From the NCBI RefSeq assembly GCF_000196875.2, contig NC_014532.2, positions 2,914,001 through 2,978,000 on the forward strand: DNA of 64,000 bases, read 5' to 3'. A program made the translations under genes and the position numbers. Below are positions 18,929 through 28,252 of this stretch, piece by piece. Numbering within the stretch: position 1 is the first letter of the stretch; each line of letters starts with the position of its first letter. The notes under the pieces were generated by a model. That model did not search any database, had not been told where the DNA came from, and saw nothing but the letters and a program-made list of their open reading frames with translations. The stretch is from Halomonas elongata DSM 2581 (lineage in GTDB: Bacteria; Pseudomonadota; Gammaproteobacteria; Pseudomonadales; Halomonadaceae).

Positions 18929-19867
18929 ATGAATATCCGCAAGCTCACAGCACGTTGCCGCCAGGCCGCGCTCATCACTGCCTGTGCAACGCCTCTTGCC
19001 GCAGCTACCGCCTCGGCCGACGAGTCGGACCTGACAATCGGCATGTCCTTCCAGGAACTCAACAACGAATACTTCGTGACCATGCAGGAAGCGCTCGAGA
19101 GCGCTGCCGACAGCCTGGGAGCCGAAGTGATTACCACCGATGCCCGCCATGACGTCGCCAAGCAGGTCAGCGATGTCGAAGACATGATCCAGCAGGGCAT
19201 CGATATCCTGTTGCTCAATCCCGCCGACTCAGTCGGTGTCGAGACGGCGGTTCTGGCTGCCAAGGAAGCCGGCGTTACCACGATCGCCATCGATGCCCAG
19301 GCCAACGGCCCGGTGGACGGCTTCGTGGGTTCCAAGAACTACGACGCCGGCTACAAGGCCTGCGACTACCTGGCACAGCAGCTCGATGGCACAGGCCAGG
19401 TGGCCTTGCTGGATGGCATTCCGGTCGTTCCGATCCTGCAGCGCATAGAGGGCTGTACCGCGGCACTCGACGAATACGATGGCATCGAGGTGGTCGACAA
19501 GCAGAACGGCCGCCAGGAACGCACCCACGCCATGACGGTGACCGAGAACATCATTCAGGCCAACCCGGATCTCGACGGCCTGTTCAGCGTCAACGACATT
19601 GGTGCCCTGGGCTCACTGATCGCCATCAACTCCAGCGGCCAGGACATCAAGCTGGTCAGTGTCGACGGACACCCCGAGGCCGTTGCCGAGATCCAGAAGC
19701 CCGACTCCCCCTTCATCGCCACCTCGGCTCAATATCCTCGCGACATGGTTCGTCTGGGGCTCGGCCTGGGGTTGGCAAAGTACTGGGGCGCCGACACGGC
19801 CCCCGCCGAGATCCCCATCGACGTGGAACTGATCGATCGCGACAAGGCCACCGACTTCAGCTGGTAA
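18929..19867 (+). CDS. sugar ABC transporter periplasmic binding protein (RbsB-like)
   Basis: The capture protein of a carbohydrate uptake (CUT2) ABC importer, acting in the periplasm. The 312-residue product has a signal peptide (basic MNIRKLTARCRQ, hydrophobic stretch, cleavage near TASA). The Peripla_BP_4 fold follows, from LTIGMSFQELNNEYF. Typical RbsB-like segments are ILLLNPADSVGVETAV and LFSVNDIGALGSL. Ligand identity cannot be read from sequence; the neighbours suggest a pentitol or ketopentose. It is the first gene of the operon driven by P2 and is followed by the ATPase after 59 nt. Confidence 0.88.
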   Translation: MNIRKLTARCRQAALITACATPLAAATASADESDLTIGMSFQELNNEYFVTMQEALESAADSLGAEVITTDARHDVAKQVSDVEDMIQQGIDILLLNPADSVGVETAVLAAKEAGVTTIAIDAQANGPVDGFVGSKNYDAGYKACDYLAQQLDGTGQVALLDGIPVVPILQRIEGCTAALDEYDGIEVVDKQNGRQERTHAMTVTENIIQANPDLDGLFSVNDIGALGSLIAINSSGQDIKLVSVDGHPEAVAEIQKPDSPFIATSAQYPRDMVRLGLGLGLAKYWGADTAPAEIPIDVELIDRDKATDFSW

Positions 19868-19926
19868 CCATCTACCCCAGACGCTGACAACGTGTGCCGC
19901 CCAGGGCGGCACACGAGGATCCCCCC

Positions 19927-21429
19927 ATGACGCCACTACTCTCCCTGAGACACATCTCGAAGTCGTTCCCCGGGGTGAAGGCCTTGCAAGATGTATCCCT
20001 CGATGTCCATGCCGGCGAGGTACATGCCCTGCTTGGCGAAAACGGGGCCGGCAAATCGACCTTGATGAAAATCCTCTGCGGCATCTATCGACAGGACGAG
20101 GGAGACATCGTCATCGATGGCCAGACGCGCGACTTTCACGGTTATCAGGATGCCCTGGATGCCGGGGTCGGTATCATCTTCCAGGAATTCAGCCTGATCC
20201 CCGACCTGGATGCCGTGGACAATATCTTCCTGGGACGGGAGAAACGTAACCGTTTCGGACTGCGCGACCGATCCACCATGATCCGCGAAGCGCAACGCTT
20301 GTTCGAACGCCTCAGGGTCTCGATTCCACTGGACTGCCCCATCGCCGAACTGAGCATTGCCGATCAGCAGTTCATCGAGATCGCCAAGGCCTTGTCACTG
20401 GATGCCCGACTGCTGGTCCTGGACGAGCCGACCGCCACCCTGACGCCCAGCGAAGCCGATCACTTGTTTGCCATCATGCGGGCGCTGCGCGACCAGGGCG
20501 TCGGCATGGTGTTCATCTCGCATCACATGGAAGAGATCTTCACCATCTGCGATCACGTCACCGTGATGCGCGATGGCAAGAAGGTCGACGACTGCCATGT
20601 CGCCTCGACCTCCCCCGATGATCTGATCGAGAAGATGGTCGGTCGCCGCGTCGAAAACATTTTCCCCGAACGCCGTTGCGATGCCGACTATGACGATGTC
20701 GTGCTGGACATCCAGTCCCTGCGCCTCGATCCCAACGGTCCCGAACACTCGCTGAAGCTCCATCGTGGCGAGATTCTGGGCTTTGCCGGTCTGGTGGGCT
20801 CCGGTCGCACCGAACTGGTCAGGGGACTGATCGGCGCAACTCGTCCCGCCCACGCCAGAATCAGCATCGAAGGCAAACCGGTAAGACTCCGGCACCCCGC
20901 TGCCGCTCTCGAACAAGGTATCGGATTACTTCCGGAAAACCGCAAGACACAGGGACTGGTCCTGCCGTTCTCGTGTCGCGACAACATCTCGTTGAACAAC
21001 CTGGCACAGTTCCAGGGGAACTTGCCGCTGCTGCGACGCGGGCAGGAGGCACGTACCGCCACCGACTTGATGGCAGCCGTGCGCGTCAAGGCCCCCAGCC
21101 CCGAAACCCCGGTCGGAGAACTCAGCGGCGGCAATCAGCAAAAAGTCGTCATTGCCCGCTGGCTGGGCCATCAATGCAAGGTGCTGATCTTCGATGAGCC
21201 TACCCGGGGTATCGACGTCGGCGCCAAGGCAGAGATCTATGCCCTGATGAAAGAACTCACCGCCCAGGGTGTCTCCATCATCATGATCTCCTCGGAACTC
21301 CCCGAAGTGCTCGGCCTGTGCGACCGTGCCGCGGTTTTCTACCACGGCCGGATTGCCGCCGAACTCGAGGGCAGTGCGCTCGACTCACAATCCATCATGC
21401 ATCATGCCACGGGGGGACTCAGCTCATGA
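19927..21429 (+). CDS. sugar ABC transporter ATP-binding protein (RbsA/MglA-like)
   Basis: A 500-residue tandem ATPase powering the CUT2 importer. The first nucleotide-binding domain has Walker [10 protein letters not shown] (38-46), then a Walker [12 protein letters not shown]. The second has a degenerate P loop [13 protein letters not shown], as is usual for RbsA, a signature [15 protein letters not shown] and Walker [12 protein letters not shown]. The start at 19927 follows GAGG. It overlaps the permease by four bases (ATGA). Confidence 0.92.
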   Translation: MTPLLSLRHISKSFPGVKALQDVSLDVHAGEVHALLGENGAGKSTLMKILCGIYRQDEGDIVIDGQTRDFHGYQDALDAGVGIIFQEFSLIPDLDAVDNIFLGREKRNRFGLRDRSTMIREAQRLFERLRVSIPLDCPIAELSIADQQFIEIAKALSLDARLLVLDEPTATLTPSEADHLFAIMRALRDQGVGMVFISHHMEEIFTICDHVTVMRDGKKVDDCHVASTSPDDLIEKMVGRRVENIFPERRCDADYDDVVLDIQSLRLDPNGPEHSLKLHRGEILGFAGLVGSGRTELVRGLIGATRPAHARISIEGKPVRLRHPAAALEQGIGLLPENRKTQGLVLPFSCRDNISLNNLAQFQGNLPLLRRGQEARTATDLMAAVRVKAPSPETPVGELSGGNQQKVVIARWLGHQCKVLIFDEPTRGIDVGAKAEIYALMKELTAQGVSIIMISSELPEVLGLCDRAAVFYHGRIAAELEGSALDSQSIMHHATGGLSS

Positions 21430-22406
21430 GCCAGCTCGCCTCAACTCCCGGCGCCAACCGCCAGCCCCTCAAGACACGACTGGCGCGCTGGCGGCGCACC
21501 CCGATCTTTTACCCATTGATCGGTTTCATCGTCATCTTCTTCGCCATGGCGGTGATCAACGACAACTTCCTGACCTCAAGCAATCTCGTCAATCTGGCTC
21601 GACAGGCATCCATCATCGCGATCATCGCCGTCGGCATGAGCCTGGCCATTCTCACCGGCGGCATCGATCTTTCAGTCGGTCCGGTGATGGCACTGTCGGG
21701 CACCATCATGGCCGGCCTGATGGTAGCCGGCGTCCCTCCGGCACTGGCCATCATCCTGGGCCTGCTGGTGGGAGCCGCCTTCGGCGCTTTCAACGGCCTT
21801 TTCGTGGCGTTCGCCGGCATGCCTCCGATCATCGTCACCCTCGCTACCATGGGCATCGCTCGCGGACTCGGGCTGATCTATACCGGAGGTTATCCGATTT
21901 CCGGACTCCCCCCGGAATTCGCCTTTTTCGGGCGTGGCACTCTGGCCGGCATCGAAATGCCGATCCTGATCATGATCGCCGTCTATGCACTCGGATATGT
22001 ATTGCTCGGCCATACCGCGACCGGACGCTACCTGTATGCCATCGGCGGCAACGAAGAAGCCACCCGTCTGTCCGGCATTCGCGTCTCGCGCTACAAGCTG
22101 CTGGTCTACACCTTGAGCGGCACGACCGCCGCCATTGCCGGACTGATCCTGACATCGCGCCTGATGAGCGGCCAGCCCAACGCCGGTGTCGGTTTCGAAC
22201 TCGATGCCATCGCTGCCGTGGTTCTGGGAGGTGCTGCCATCACCGGCGGGCGCGGCATGATTCTCGGAACCCTGATCGGCGCCCTGCTGCTCGGCGTACT
22301 CAACAATGGCCTCAATCTGTTGGGGGTATCGCCCTATCTCCAGAACGTCATCAAGGGGCTGATCATCCTTCTGGCGATCTACATCAGTCGCAAACGCACT
22401 CCCTGA
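21426..22406 (+). CDS. sugar ABC transporter permease (RbsC-like)
   Basis: The inner-membrane channel subunit, 326 aa, with about eight or more hydrophobic segments. The family signature [17 protein letters not shown] and the EAA-like [14 protein letters not shown] loop that contacts the ATPase are visible, as is the later [13 protein letters not shown]. The start overlaps the ATPase stop. Together with the binding protein and ATPase it forms a complete importer. Confidence 0.92.
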   Translation: MSQLASTPGANRQPLKTRLARWRRTPIFYPLIGFIVIFFAMAVINDNFLTSSNLVNLARQASIIAIIAVGMSLAILTGGIDLSVGPVMALSGTIMAGLMVAGVPPALAIILGLLVGAAFGAFNGLFVAFAGMPPIIVTLATMGIARGLGLIYTGGYPISGLPPEFAFFGRGTLAGIEMPILIMIAVYALGYVLLGHTATGRYLYAIGGNEEATRLSGIRVSRYKLLVYTLSGTTAAIAGLILTSRLMSGQPNAGVGFELDAIAAVVLGGAAITGGRGMILGTLIGALLLGVLNNGLNLLGVSPYLQNVIKGLIILLAIYISRKRTP

Positions 22407-22454
22407 CTCGCGACTCGCACAGGGCCGTCCTCGAGCAGAGTGGAGGAAAGTCAT

Positions 22455-24005
22455 ATGGACACCGTTATCGGTATCGATATCGGAACCCAGAGTACCAAGG
22501 CGCTCGTGATCGATCGCCATGGCCGAATCCTGGCCGAGCGCAGTCAAGGGTATCGCGTCGATACCCCCCGCCCCCTCTGGGCCGAGCAATGGCCGGATGT
22601 ATGGTGGGAGGCCATGATCCAGTGCCTCGGGGACTGCCTGGAAGACCCCGAGGTCGATCCCCGCAGCGTCAAGGGCCTGTGCGTCAGCAGCCTCTATGGC
22701 GGATCGGGCATCCCGGTCGATGCCGACATCCGGCCGGTCCATCCCTGTCTGATCTGGATGGACCGTCGGGCCGAGGCCCAGGTCCAGTGGGTGAAGGAAC
22801 ATATCGACATGACCCGTCTGGAAGCCATTACCGGCAATGGCGTGGACAGCTACTACGGTTTCACCAAGATGATGTGGCTGAAACAGGAACGGCCGGAAAC
22901 ATGGGCCCAGACCCACTACTTGCTGCCCCCCAACAGCTATATCAACTATCGCTTGAGCGGTGAAATCGCCATCGACCACAGTTCGGCCGGCAACATCGGT
23001 GGCATCTACGACTTGGCGGCACGCGACTGGTCGACGGAAATGCTCGATGCTCTGGATCTCGACCGGGACAAGCTCCCGAGCCGATTGGTGGAATCGCAAG
23101 CTCCTGTCGGTGGTCTACTGCCGTCATTGGCCGATTCGCTTGGCCTGACGGCCAATATCCCCGTGGTCGCCGGCGGCGTCGATGCCGCGATGGCCACGCT
23201 GGCTGCGGGCGCAACCCGACCCGGAAATCACGTCGCCATGATCGGTACCAGCATGTGCTGGGGCGTCATCAACCAAAGCGTCGAGGCGGGTGAAGGACTC
23301 ATCAGCATGCCGCACGTGCTGAACGGTGGCCACGACCTCTATACCTTCGGCGGCGCACTGACCGCCGGTGCCGCCGTCAGTTGGTTCGTCGATACCTTCG
23401 ATGGTGAAGACCCGACCGTCGGGGAACGTGGCGATGCCTATGAACGACTCGAGCCGCCTGCCCGGGCGCTGCCACCAGGTGCCGAAGGCCTGCTCTTCCT
23501 CCCCTACCTGATGGGGGAGCGCAGCCCGGTCTGGGACGCCCGGGCCAGCGCCTGCTTCATCGGTCTCAGCCTCTATCACCAACGACATCATCTGTACCGC
23601 GCCGTACTGGAAGGCGTGACCTTCGCCCTGCGACACAACATGGAAGCAGGCAAACGTCAGGGAAGCCCCCTCGATTCGCATCTGATCGTGGTCGGTGGAG
23701 CGACCCGCTCGGACCTGTGGATGCAGATCATCGCCGACGTGACCCACATGCCGGTCTATACCTATCGCGAGAACGTGGAGGCGGCCCTTGGCGCTGCCCT
23801 GCTGGCCGGACAGGCGGCCAGCCTGATCGATCTCGATCAACCGCTGCGGCATGGCACCCTGATCAAACGCGCCGTGCCTTCCGATACGGCAATACGCCGA
23901 TACGACGATCTCTTTTCCCTTTATTGCCAGCTCTATCCGCGGCTCAAGCCAATCATGCATCGGCTCAACATCAACAATCCCCCCGAGAGCGATCCCATAT
24001 CATGA
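22455..24005 (+). CDS. FGGY-family pentulokinase (ribulokinase/xylulokinase-like)
   Basis: A 516-residue sugar kinase. The N-terminal phosphate motif is IGIDIGTQSTKALVID. The C-terminal half has LFLPYLMGERSPVWD and the ATP-binding VVGGATRSDLWMQIIADVT, which places it in the XylB-like branch. It would phosphorylate the ketopentose made by the dehydrogenase, giving D-ribulose-5-phosphate or D-xylulose-5-phosphate. GGAGG lies before the ATG at 22455. The gene is 48 nt after the permease and overlaps the next SDR by four bases. The substrate among pentuloses is not resolved. Confidence 0.85.
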   Translation: MDTVIGIDIGTQSTKALVIDRHGRILAERSQGYRVDTPRPLWAEQWPDVWWEAMIQCLGDCLEDPEVDPRSVKGLCVSSLYGGSGIPVDADIRPVHPCLIWMDRRAEAQVQWVKEHIDMTRLEAITGNGVDSYYGFTKMMWLKQERPETWAQTHYLLPPNSYINYRLSGEIAIDHSSAGNIGGIYDLAARDWSTEMLDALDLDRDKLPSRLVESQAPVGGLLPSLADSLGLTANIPVVAGGVDAAMATLAAGATRPGNHVAMIGTSMCWGVINQSVEAGEGLISMPHVLNGGHDLYTFGGALTAGAAVSWFVDTFDGEDPTVGERGDAYERLEPPARALPPGAEGLLFLPYLMGERSPVWDARASACFIGLSLYHQRHHLYRAVLEGVTFALRHNMEAGKRQGSPLDSHLIVVGGATRSDLWMQIIADVTHMPVYTYRENVEAALGAALLAGQAASLIDLDQPLRHGTLIKRAVPSDTAIRRYDDLFSLYCQLYPRLKPIMHRLNINNPPESDPIS

Positions 24006-24733
24006 ATTTCGAACTCCAGAACCACCGCATTCTCGTCACGGGCGCGACCAGCGGGATAGGGCTCGACATCGCAAGGTCACTCGACGAGCTCGGTGCTGAC
24101 CTGGTGCTGCTCGGTCGCAACCGGGACAGGCTTGCCGAACTCGAACAAGAGCTGGGAGCCCACACCCTGGCCGTCGACATCACCGACGAAAACGCCGTCT
24201 CCATGGCTTTCGCCGACATGCCCGTCCTGGATGGACTGGTCAATTGCGCCGGTATCTCGATCCTCGACAGTGTCCTCGACGTCAAGGCCGAGGACCTCGA
24301 GCGGATCATGACCACCAACGTGACCGCAAACGCTGTGGTGGCACGGGAGGCAGCTCGACACATGCTCGCGCACGGCCGTCAGGGCAGCATCGTCAACGTC
24401 TCCAGCCAGGCGGCGATGGCCGCCCTGCAGGGCCACCTCGGTTACTCCGCCTCCAAGGCGGCCCTGGATGCCATGACCAGAGTGCTGTGCCTCGAGCTTG
24501 GTCCCAAGGGCATCCGCGTCAACAGCGTCAATCCGACGGTGACCCTGACTCCCATGGCAGAACGCGCCTGGTCGGACCCTACCAAGCGCGATCCAATGCT
24601 GGCCGCTATCCCCCTGGGACGCTTCGCCACTCCCCGGGAAGTCGCTCTGCCGGTGGCTTTCCTGCTGAGTCCGGCCGCGTCGATGGTCAGCGGCGCCTGC
24701 CTGCCGGTCGACGGTGGCTTCACATCCCATTAA
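24002..24733 (+). CDS. SDR oxidoreductase, L-xylulose reductase (DCXR)-like
   Basis: A 243-residue short-chain dehydrogenase with TGATSGIG at 13-20. GRNRDRL after the second strand suggests NADP(H). The catalytic set is Ser135, Tyr148 and Lys152. The stretches GSIVNVSSQ, LELGPKGIRVNSVNPTV, RAWSDPTKRDPML, IPLGRFA and LPVDGGF parallel mammalian dicarbonyl/L-xylulose reductase. It could interconvert L-xylulose and xylitol, feeding the same kinase. Its ATG overlaps the kinase stop. The cofactor preference differs from the other SDR of the locus, so the pair could move a polyol between epimers. Confidence 0.78.
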   Translation: MNFELQNHRILVTGATSGIGLDIARSLDELGADLVLLGRNRDRLAELEQELGAHTLAVDITDENAVSMAFADMPVLDGLVNCAGISILDSVLDVKAEDLERIMTTNVTANAVVAREAARHMLAHGRQGSIVNVSSQAAMAALQGHLGYSASKAALDAMTRVLCLELGPKGIRVNSVNPTVTLTPMAERAWSDPTKRDPMLAAIPLGRFATPREVALPVAFLLSPAASMVSGACLPVDGGFTSH

Positions 24734-24811
24734 TCGCCTCGTGCCTGACGGCCATGCATCGGCGGCTCTCCAGGCTCAAGCGATCCATCACTCACTCGAG
24801 CAGGGTATTCC

Positions 24812-25765
24812 ATGACACATCGCCTCGACGCACTTCGTCGGCACTCCCTGGTGGTCGCAGACACTGGAGACCTGGATGCCATCCGGCGCTACCAGCCCCA
24901 CGACGCCACCACCAATCCCTCGCTGATTCTCAAGGCCTTCGACTTGCCGGGCTACCAGTCGTTGATCAATCAGGAACTCGCTGCAGTCAAGGCCGAGAAC
25001 AGTGATCACCGGGAAGAGCATGCCGTGGACCGACTCTCCGTGGCCATGGGAAGCGAGATCGCCAAGGTGATACCCGGCCGAGTATCCACCGAAGTGGCCG
25101 CCCGACTATCCTTTGATACCCAAGCCAGTATCCACAGAGCTCACAAGTTGATGGCACTCTATGAGCAACATGGCGTTTCCAGAGATCGTGTCCTGATCAA
25201 ACTCGCCTCGACCTGGGAAGGTATTCGCGCCGCCGAGGTACTGGAAAGAGAAGGCATCAACTGCAACCTGACTCTGTTGTTCAGCGACGCTCAGGCTCAG
25301 GCCTGTTTCGATGCCGGCGTCTTCCTGATCTCGCCCTTCGTCGGGCGGGTCTCGGACTGGTACAAGAAGGATACTGGCCGGGACTTCACTCCCGACACCG
25401 ACCCCGGCGTACAGTTCGTGCGTGGCGTCTGTCAACGGGCCACCCAGGGCGGCTACGACACTGTGGTCATGGGAGCCAGTTTCCGCAACACTGGTCAGGT
25501 GCTGGCTCTGGCGGGATGTCCACGATTGACGATCGCACCACCATTGCTTGAGGAACTCGCCACCACGCCAGGTACCGTCACTCCCAGAATGCTCATGGCA
25601 CGCGGTGGTGGCCCCCGTCCGTCCCCGCTCACGGAATCCGCCTTCCGTTGGCATCACAATCAGGATCCCATGGCCAATGACAAGCTGGCCGAGGGCATTC
25701 GACGTTTCGACGCGGATCAAGAATGCCTGGAGGCAAGGATCGCCGACCGTCTGGCATCTTTCTGA
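24812..25765 (+). CDS. tal: transaldolase, TalB type
   Basis: Transaldolase moves a dihydroxyacetone unit between sedoheptulose-7-phosphate and glyceraldehyde-3-phosphate in the non-oxidative pentose phosphate pathway. The product is 317 aa, the same length as E. coli TalB. DATTNPSLILKA lies at 31-42, the Schiff-base lysine is Lys130 in VLIKLASTW, and the C-terminal WHNQDPMANDKLAEGIR is typical. It is the last gene of the pentitol operon, 78 nt after the DCXR-like gene. It may be a dedicated copy rather than the housekeeping one. Confidence 0.92.
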   Translation: MTHRLDALRRHSLVVADTGDLDAIRRYQPHDATTNPSLILKAFDLPGYQSLINQELAAVKAENSDHREEHAVDRLSVAMGSEIAKVIPGRVSTEVAARLSFDTQASIHRAHKLMALYEQHGVSRDRVLIKLASTWEGIRAAEVLEREGINCNLTLLFSDAQAQACFDAGVFLISPFVGRVSDWYKKDTGRDFTPDTDPGVQFVRGVCQRATQGGYDTVVMGASFRNTGQVLALAGCPRLTIAPPLLEELATTPGTVTPRMLMARGGGPRPSPLTESAFRWHHNQDPMANDKLAEGIRRFDADQECLEARIADRLASF

Positions 25766-25860
25766 TACATCGAGCGTCCAGCAACCGCCCGGACATATCC
25801 GGCCCCGACTCGCTGTGATGATGAGCACCGTGGCAGGTGCGCTTCATGACGAAAGAAGCA

Positions 25861-26859
25861 CTAGTGCATCAAGGAAGCCGAGACAACGACCTCGCGACCC
25901 GCCACCGTGGGATCCTTGATCTGTTCGAAGAGCAGGTGAAAGGCCTCATGTCCCGCCCGGTAGGTGTCGTGTACCGCACAGGGCACCGACACATCAAAGA
26001 TGTCGGCGTAAGGCAGCCGATCGATCCCTGCCACGAGGACATCGTCTCGCGACACATGGGCGTCATGCAGGGCTCGCATTGCCCCCAGGGTGATCAACTG
26101 ATTGAAACCGAACACAGCCTCGGGGACCTTGCTGTGACGCATGAAGTCCGCCATGTCGCGATAGGCAGGCTGCAGGGTGTAATCGCCCGGCCGCTGTTCC
26201 AGCCTCAATGGGATGCCCGCACTATCATAAGCCTCCTTGAGGCCGGACAGGCGATGCTGCGTGATCCGCGAGCCCCGCGGGCCAGTCAATACCAACACCT
26301 GGCGGATACCCTCATTCACCAGCGCCTCACCCACCAGACGGCCGGCCAGGCGGTTATCCAGCACTACCCGGCTGAAATCCTCCACATTCAGGATACGATC
26401 GAGCATGACAACCGGTAACTTGGCGGCCCTCAAGCGTTCTAGATAGGCGGGCTGGTACGCCGCGTCATCGGAAACAGGGGAGAGGATGACACCGGCGACC
26501 TGATAGCTGAGCAGGGTCTCGATCGCCACCTCTTCACGCTCCGGCGAACCATCGGTGTCGATCAGCATGATCGTATAGTCATGCTGTTCGGCCGCCCGGG
26601 AAATCGCCTTGATGACTTCGCTGTAGAAAGGGTTATCGACACTGGCCGTCACCAGGCCGATGAGACGGTTCTTGCGGCTCCTGAGATGACTGGCAAAGGC
26701 ATTCGGCACATAGCCCAGTTCCCGGGCCGCGGCCAGAATCTTCTCCCGCGTCTCCGGCTTGACCTTATCGGGGTCCTGGAAGGCACGCGACACCGTCATG
26801 TTGGTCATGCCCACATGTCTGGCGATGTCGTTGATAGTGACCTTGCTGCGTCTTGCCAT
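25861..26859 (-). CDS. LacI-family transcriptional regulator of the pentitol locus
   Basis: A 332-residue repressor-type protein. The HTH is at residues 7-33 (VTINDIARHVGMTNMTVSRA). The hinge region includes LGYVPNAFASHLRSRK, and the rest is a periplasmic-binding-protein-like effector domain (LIGLVTASVDNPFYSEVI). The ATG at 26857-26859 is chosen because the HTH begins there. It is convergent with the transaldolase gene and 32 nt downstream of prkB on the same strand. The operators O1 and O2 are its probable targets; I see no copy of the palindrome at its own promoter. Confidence 0.88.
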   Translation of the reverse strand: MARRSKVTINDIARHVGMTNMTVSRAFQDPDKVKPETREKILAAARELGYVPNAFASHLRSRKNRLIGLVTASVDNPFYSEVIKAISRAAEQHDYTIMLIDTDGSPEREEVAIETLLSYQVAGVILSPVSDDAAYQPAYLERLRAAKLPVVMLDRILNVEDFSRVVLDNRLAGRLVGEALVNEGIRQVLVLTGPRGSRITQHRLSGLKEAYDSAGIPLRLEQRPGDYTLQPAYRDMADFMRHSKVPEAVFGFNQLITLGAMRALHDAHVSRDDVLVAGIDRLPYADIFDVSVPCAVHDTYRAGHEAFHLLFEQIKDPTVAGREVVVSASLMH

Positions 26860-26891
26860 GTTGCTTACCCGGCTCCGGTCTTCGACGCCGC

Positions 26892-27764
26892 TCAGCGAAA
26901 ACGCCGCTGAGCCAGCAGGTGTCGCACCAGAGGAGCCAGGATCAGCTCCATGGCCAGCGACAGGCGCGACCCGGGCACCACCAGGGTGTGGGGGCGGCTC
27001 ATGAAGGAGTCCTGGATCATCGCCAACAGATACGGGAAGTCCACCGTGGCGGGGTCGCGGAAGCGGATCACCACGAAGGACTCGGCATCCGTGGGGATGT
27101 CCTGCACCTCGAAGGGGTTGGAGGTATCCACCGTGGGCACGCGCTGGAAATTGATATGGGTCCGCGAGAACTGGGGCAGGATGTAACGCACATAGTCGTC
27201 CATGCGACCCAGAATGGTGTCGATCACCGCTTCCTGGGTGTAACCCCGCGCCTGGATGTCGCGATCGATCTTCTGGATCCACTCCAGGTTCATGGTCGGC
27301 GCCACGCCCACCAGCAGGTCGACATGCCGGGCGATGTCATGCTCGGCAGTGACCAGGCCACCGTGCAGCCCTTCGTAGAACAGCAGGTCAGTGCCCGAGG
27401 GCAGTGACTGCCATTCGGTGAAGGTGCCGACCTGATAGCCGGCCTCGATCATCGACTTGTCCTCGGCATGGATGTAATGCCGATAGGTGCCGACGCCGTT
27501 TTCGCCATACTCCAGGAACAGTTCCTCGAGCTTGTCGAGCAGATTGGCTTCCACCGCGAAATGCGAGAGTTCGTCCTTGCGCTCGGGCTCCTCGCGGAAC
27601 ATGCGCGCCAGTTCCTGGCGGGTATAGCGATGAAAGGCATCGCCGTCGACGAAGGCCGCATGCACGTCCTCGCGGGCGAACATGCGCTCGAAGGTGCGTT
27701 TCACGGTGGTCGTACCCGCCCCGGACGAGCCGGTGACGGCGATGATCGGATACTCCCGGGACAT
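26892..27764 (-). CDS. prkB: phosphoribulokinase-like protein PrkB
   Basis: A P-loop kinase of the phosphoribulokinase/uridine kinase fold, 290 aa. Walker A is TGSSGAGTTT (11-20) and a DGDAFHRYTRQE motif follows. Such proteins occur in heterotrophic gammaproteobacteria without RuBisCO and their substrate is not settled. Its start overlaps the thioesterase stop by one base. Its stop lies in a hairpin (GCTCAGCG/CGCTGAGC, 26890-26912) just ahead of lacI. The position beside a pentose locus is suggestive, but the gene may simply be a neighbour. Confidence 0.85.
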   Translation of the reverse strand: MSREYPIIAVTGSSGAGTTTVKRTFERMFAREDVHAAFVDGDAFHRYTRQELARMFREEPERKDELSHFAVEANLLDKLEELFLEYGENGVGTYRHYIHAEDKSMIEAGYQVGTFTEWQSLPSGTDLLFYEGLHGGLVTAEHDIARHVDLLVGVAPTMNLEWIQKIDRDIQARGYTQEAVIDTILGRMDDYVRYILPQFSRTHINFQRVPTVDTSNPFEVQDIPTDAESFVVIRFRDPATVDFPYLLAMIQDSFMSRPHTLVVPGSRLSLAMELILAPLVRHLLAQRRFR

Positions 27765-28198
27765 CAGTCATTCCCCATCAGACGGTCTGCCAGGGTAGCG
27801 GGTACCGGCGCTGGGCGTCCCGTATCGGGATCAATCAGCATCAGGTTAAGACGCGCGGTTGCCACGCTGCGGGCATCCGACTCACGGCGCAGGCGATGAT
27901 AGACCGCGATAGCCTTGCGCGATGGGGCCGGAATGGCGGTATCGACCACCAGGGAATCCGGCCAGCGTGACTCGGTCTGATACTGCACCGCCAGATCCGC
28001 CACCACGCAGAGATAGCCCTCCATGTCACCCTCGGAAAGCCCCAGACTGGCCAGGGCTTGAACGCGCGCCTCGTGCATCAACGACACCGCAGCGTCATGA
28101 CCGAGGTGACGTCCGTAATTCATGTCGGTGATACGCACCGACATGGGATGGCGATGGCGAATGTCCGCTTCGGGAAATTCGAGCCTGACGCGCTCCAT
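27764..28198 (-). CDS. acyl-CoA thioesterase family protein (hotdog fold)
   Basis: A 144-residue protein with the 4HBT/YbgC-like pattern. It starts MERVRLEFPEADIRHRHPMS and has the segment RITDMNYGRHLGHDAAVSLM, where the Asn and His positions resemble the hotdog active-site helix. The ATG at 28198 follows GGAGG. It overlaps prkB by one base, so the two are probably coexpressed. Substrate unknown. Confidence 0.78.
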   Translation of the reverse strand: MERVRLEFPEADIRHRHPMSVRITDMNYGRHLGHDAAVSLMHEARVQALASLGLSEGDMEGYLCVVADLAVQYQTESRWPDSLVVDTAIPAPSRKAIAVYHRLRRESDARSVATARLNLMLIDPDTGRPAPVPATLADRLMGND

Positions 28199-28232
28199 GT
28201 TGCGGCCTCCTGGATGTTCTCGCGAACGGAAT

Positions 28233-28244
28233 GTCACGCGTGAC
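28233..28244. promoter_or_regulatory. 12-bp palindrome upstream of the thioesterase gene
   Basis: GTCACGCGTGAC is a perfect palindrome in the 54-nt gap between purD and the thioesterase-prkB-lacI genes. It could be an operator; no regulator can be assigned. Confidence 0.35.
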
Positions 28245-28252
28245 GCAAAATC

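Noticed and set aside
21326..22963. 545-codon frame overlapping the permease and FGGY kinase genes
   Set aside because: Out of frame with both real genes; the Arg/His/Ser-rich product has no membrane or kinase motifs.
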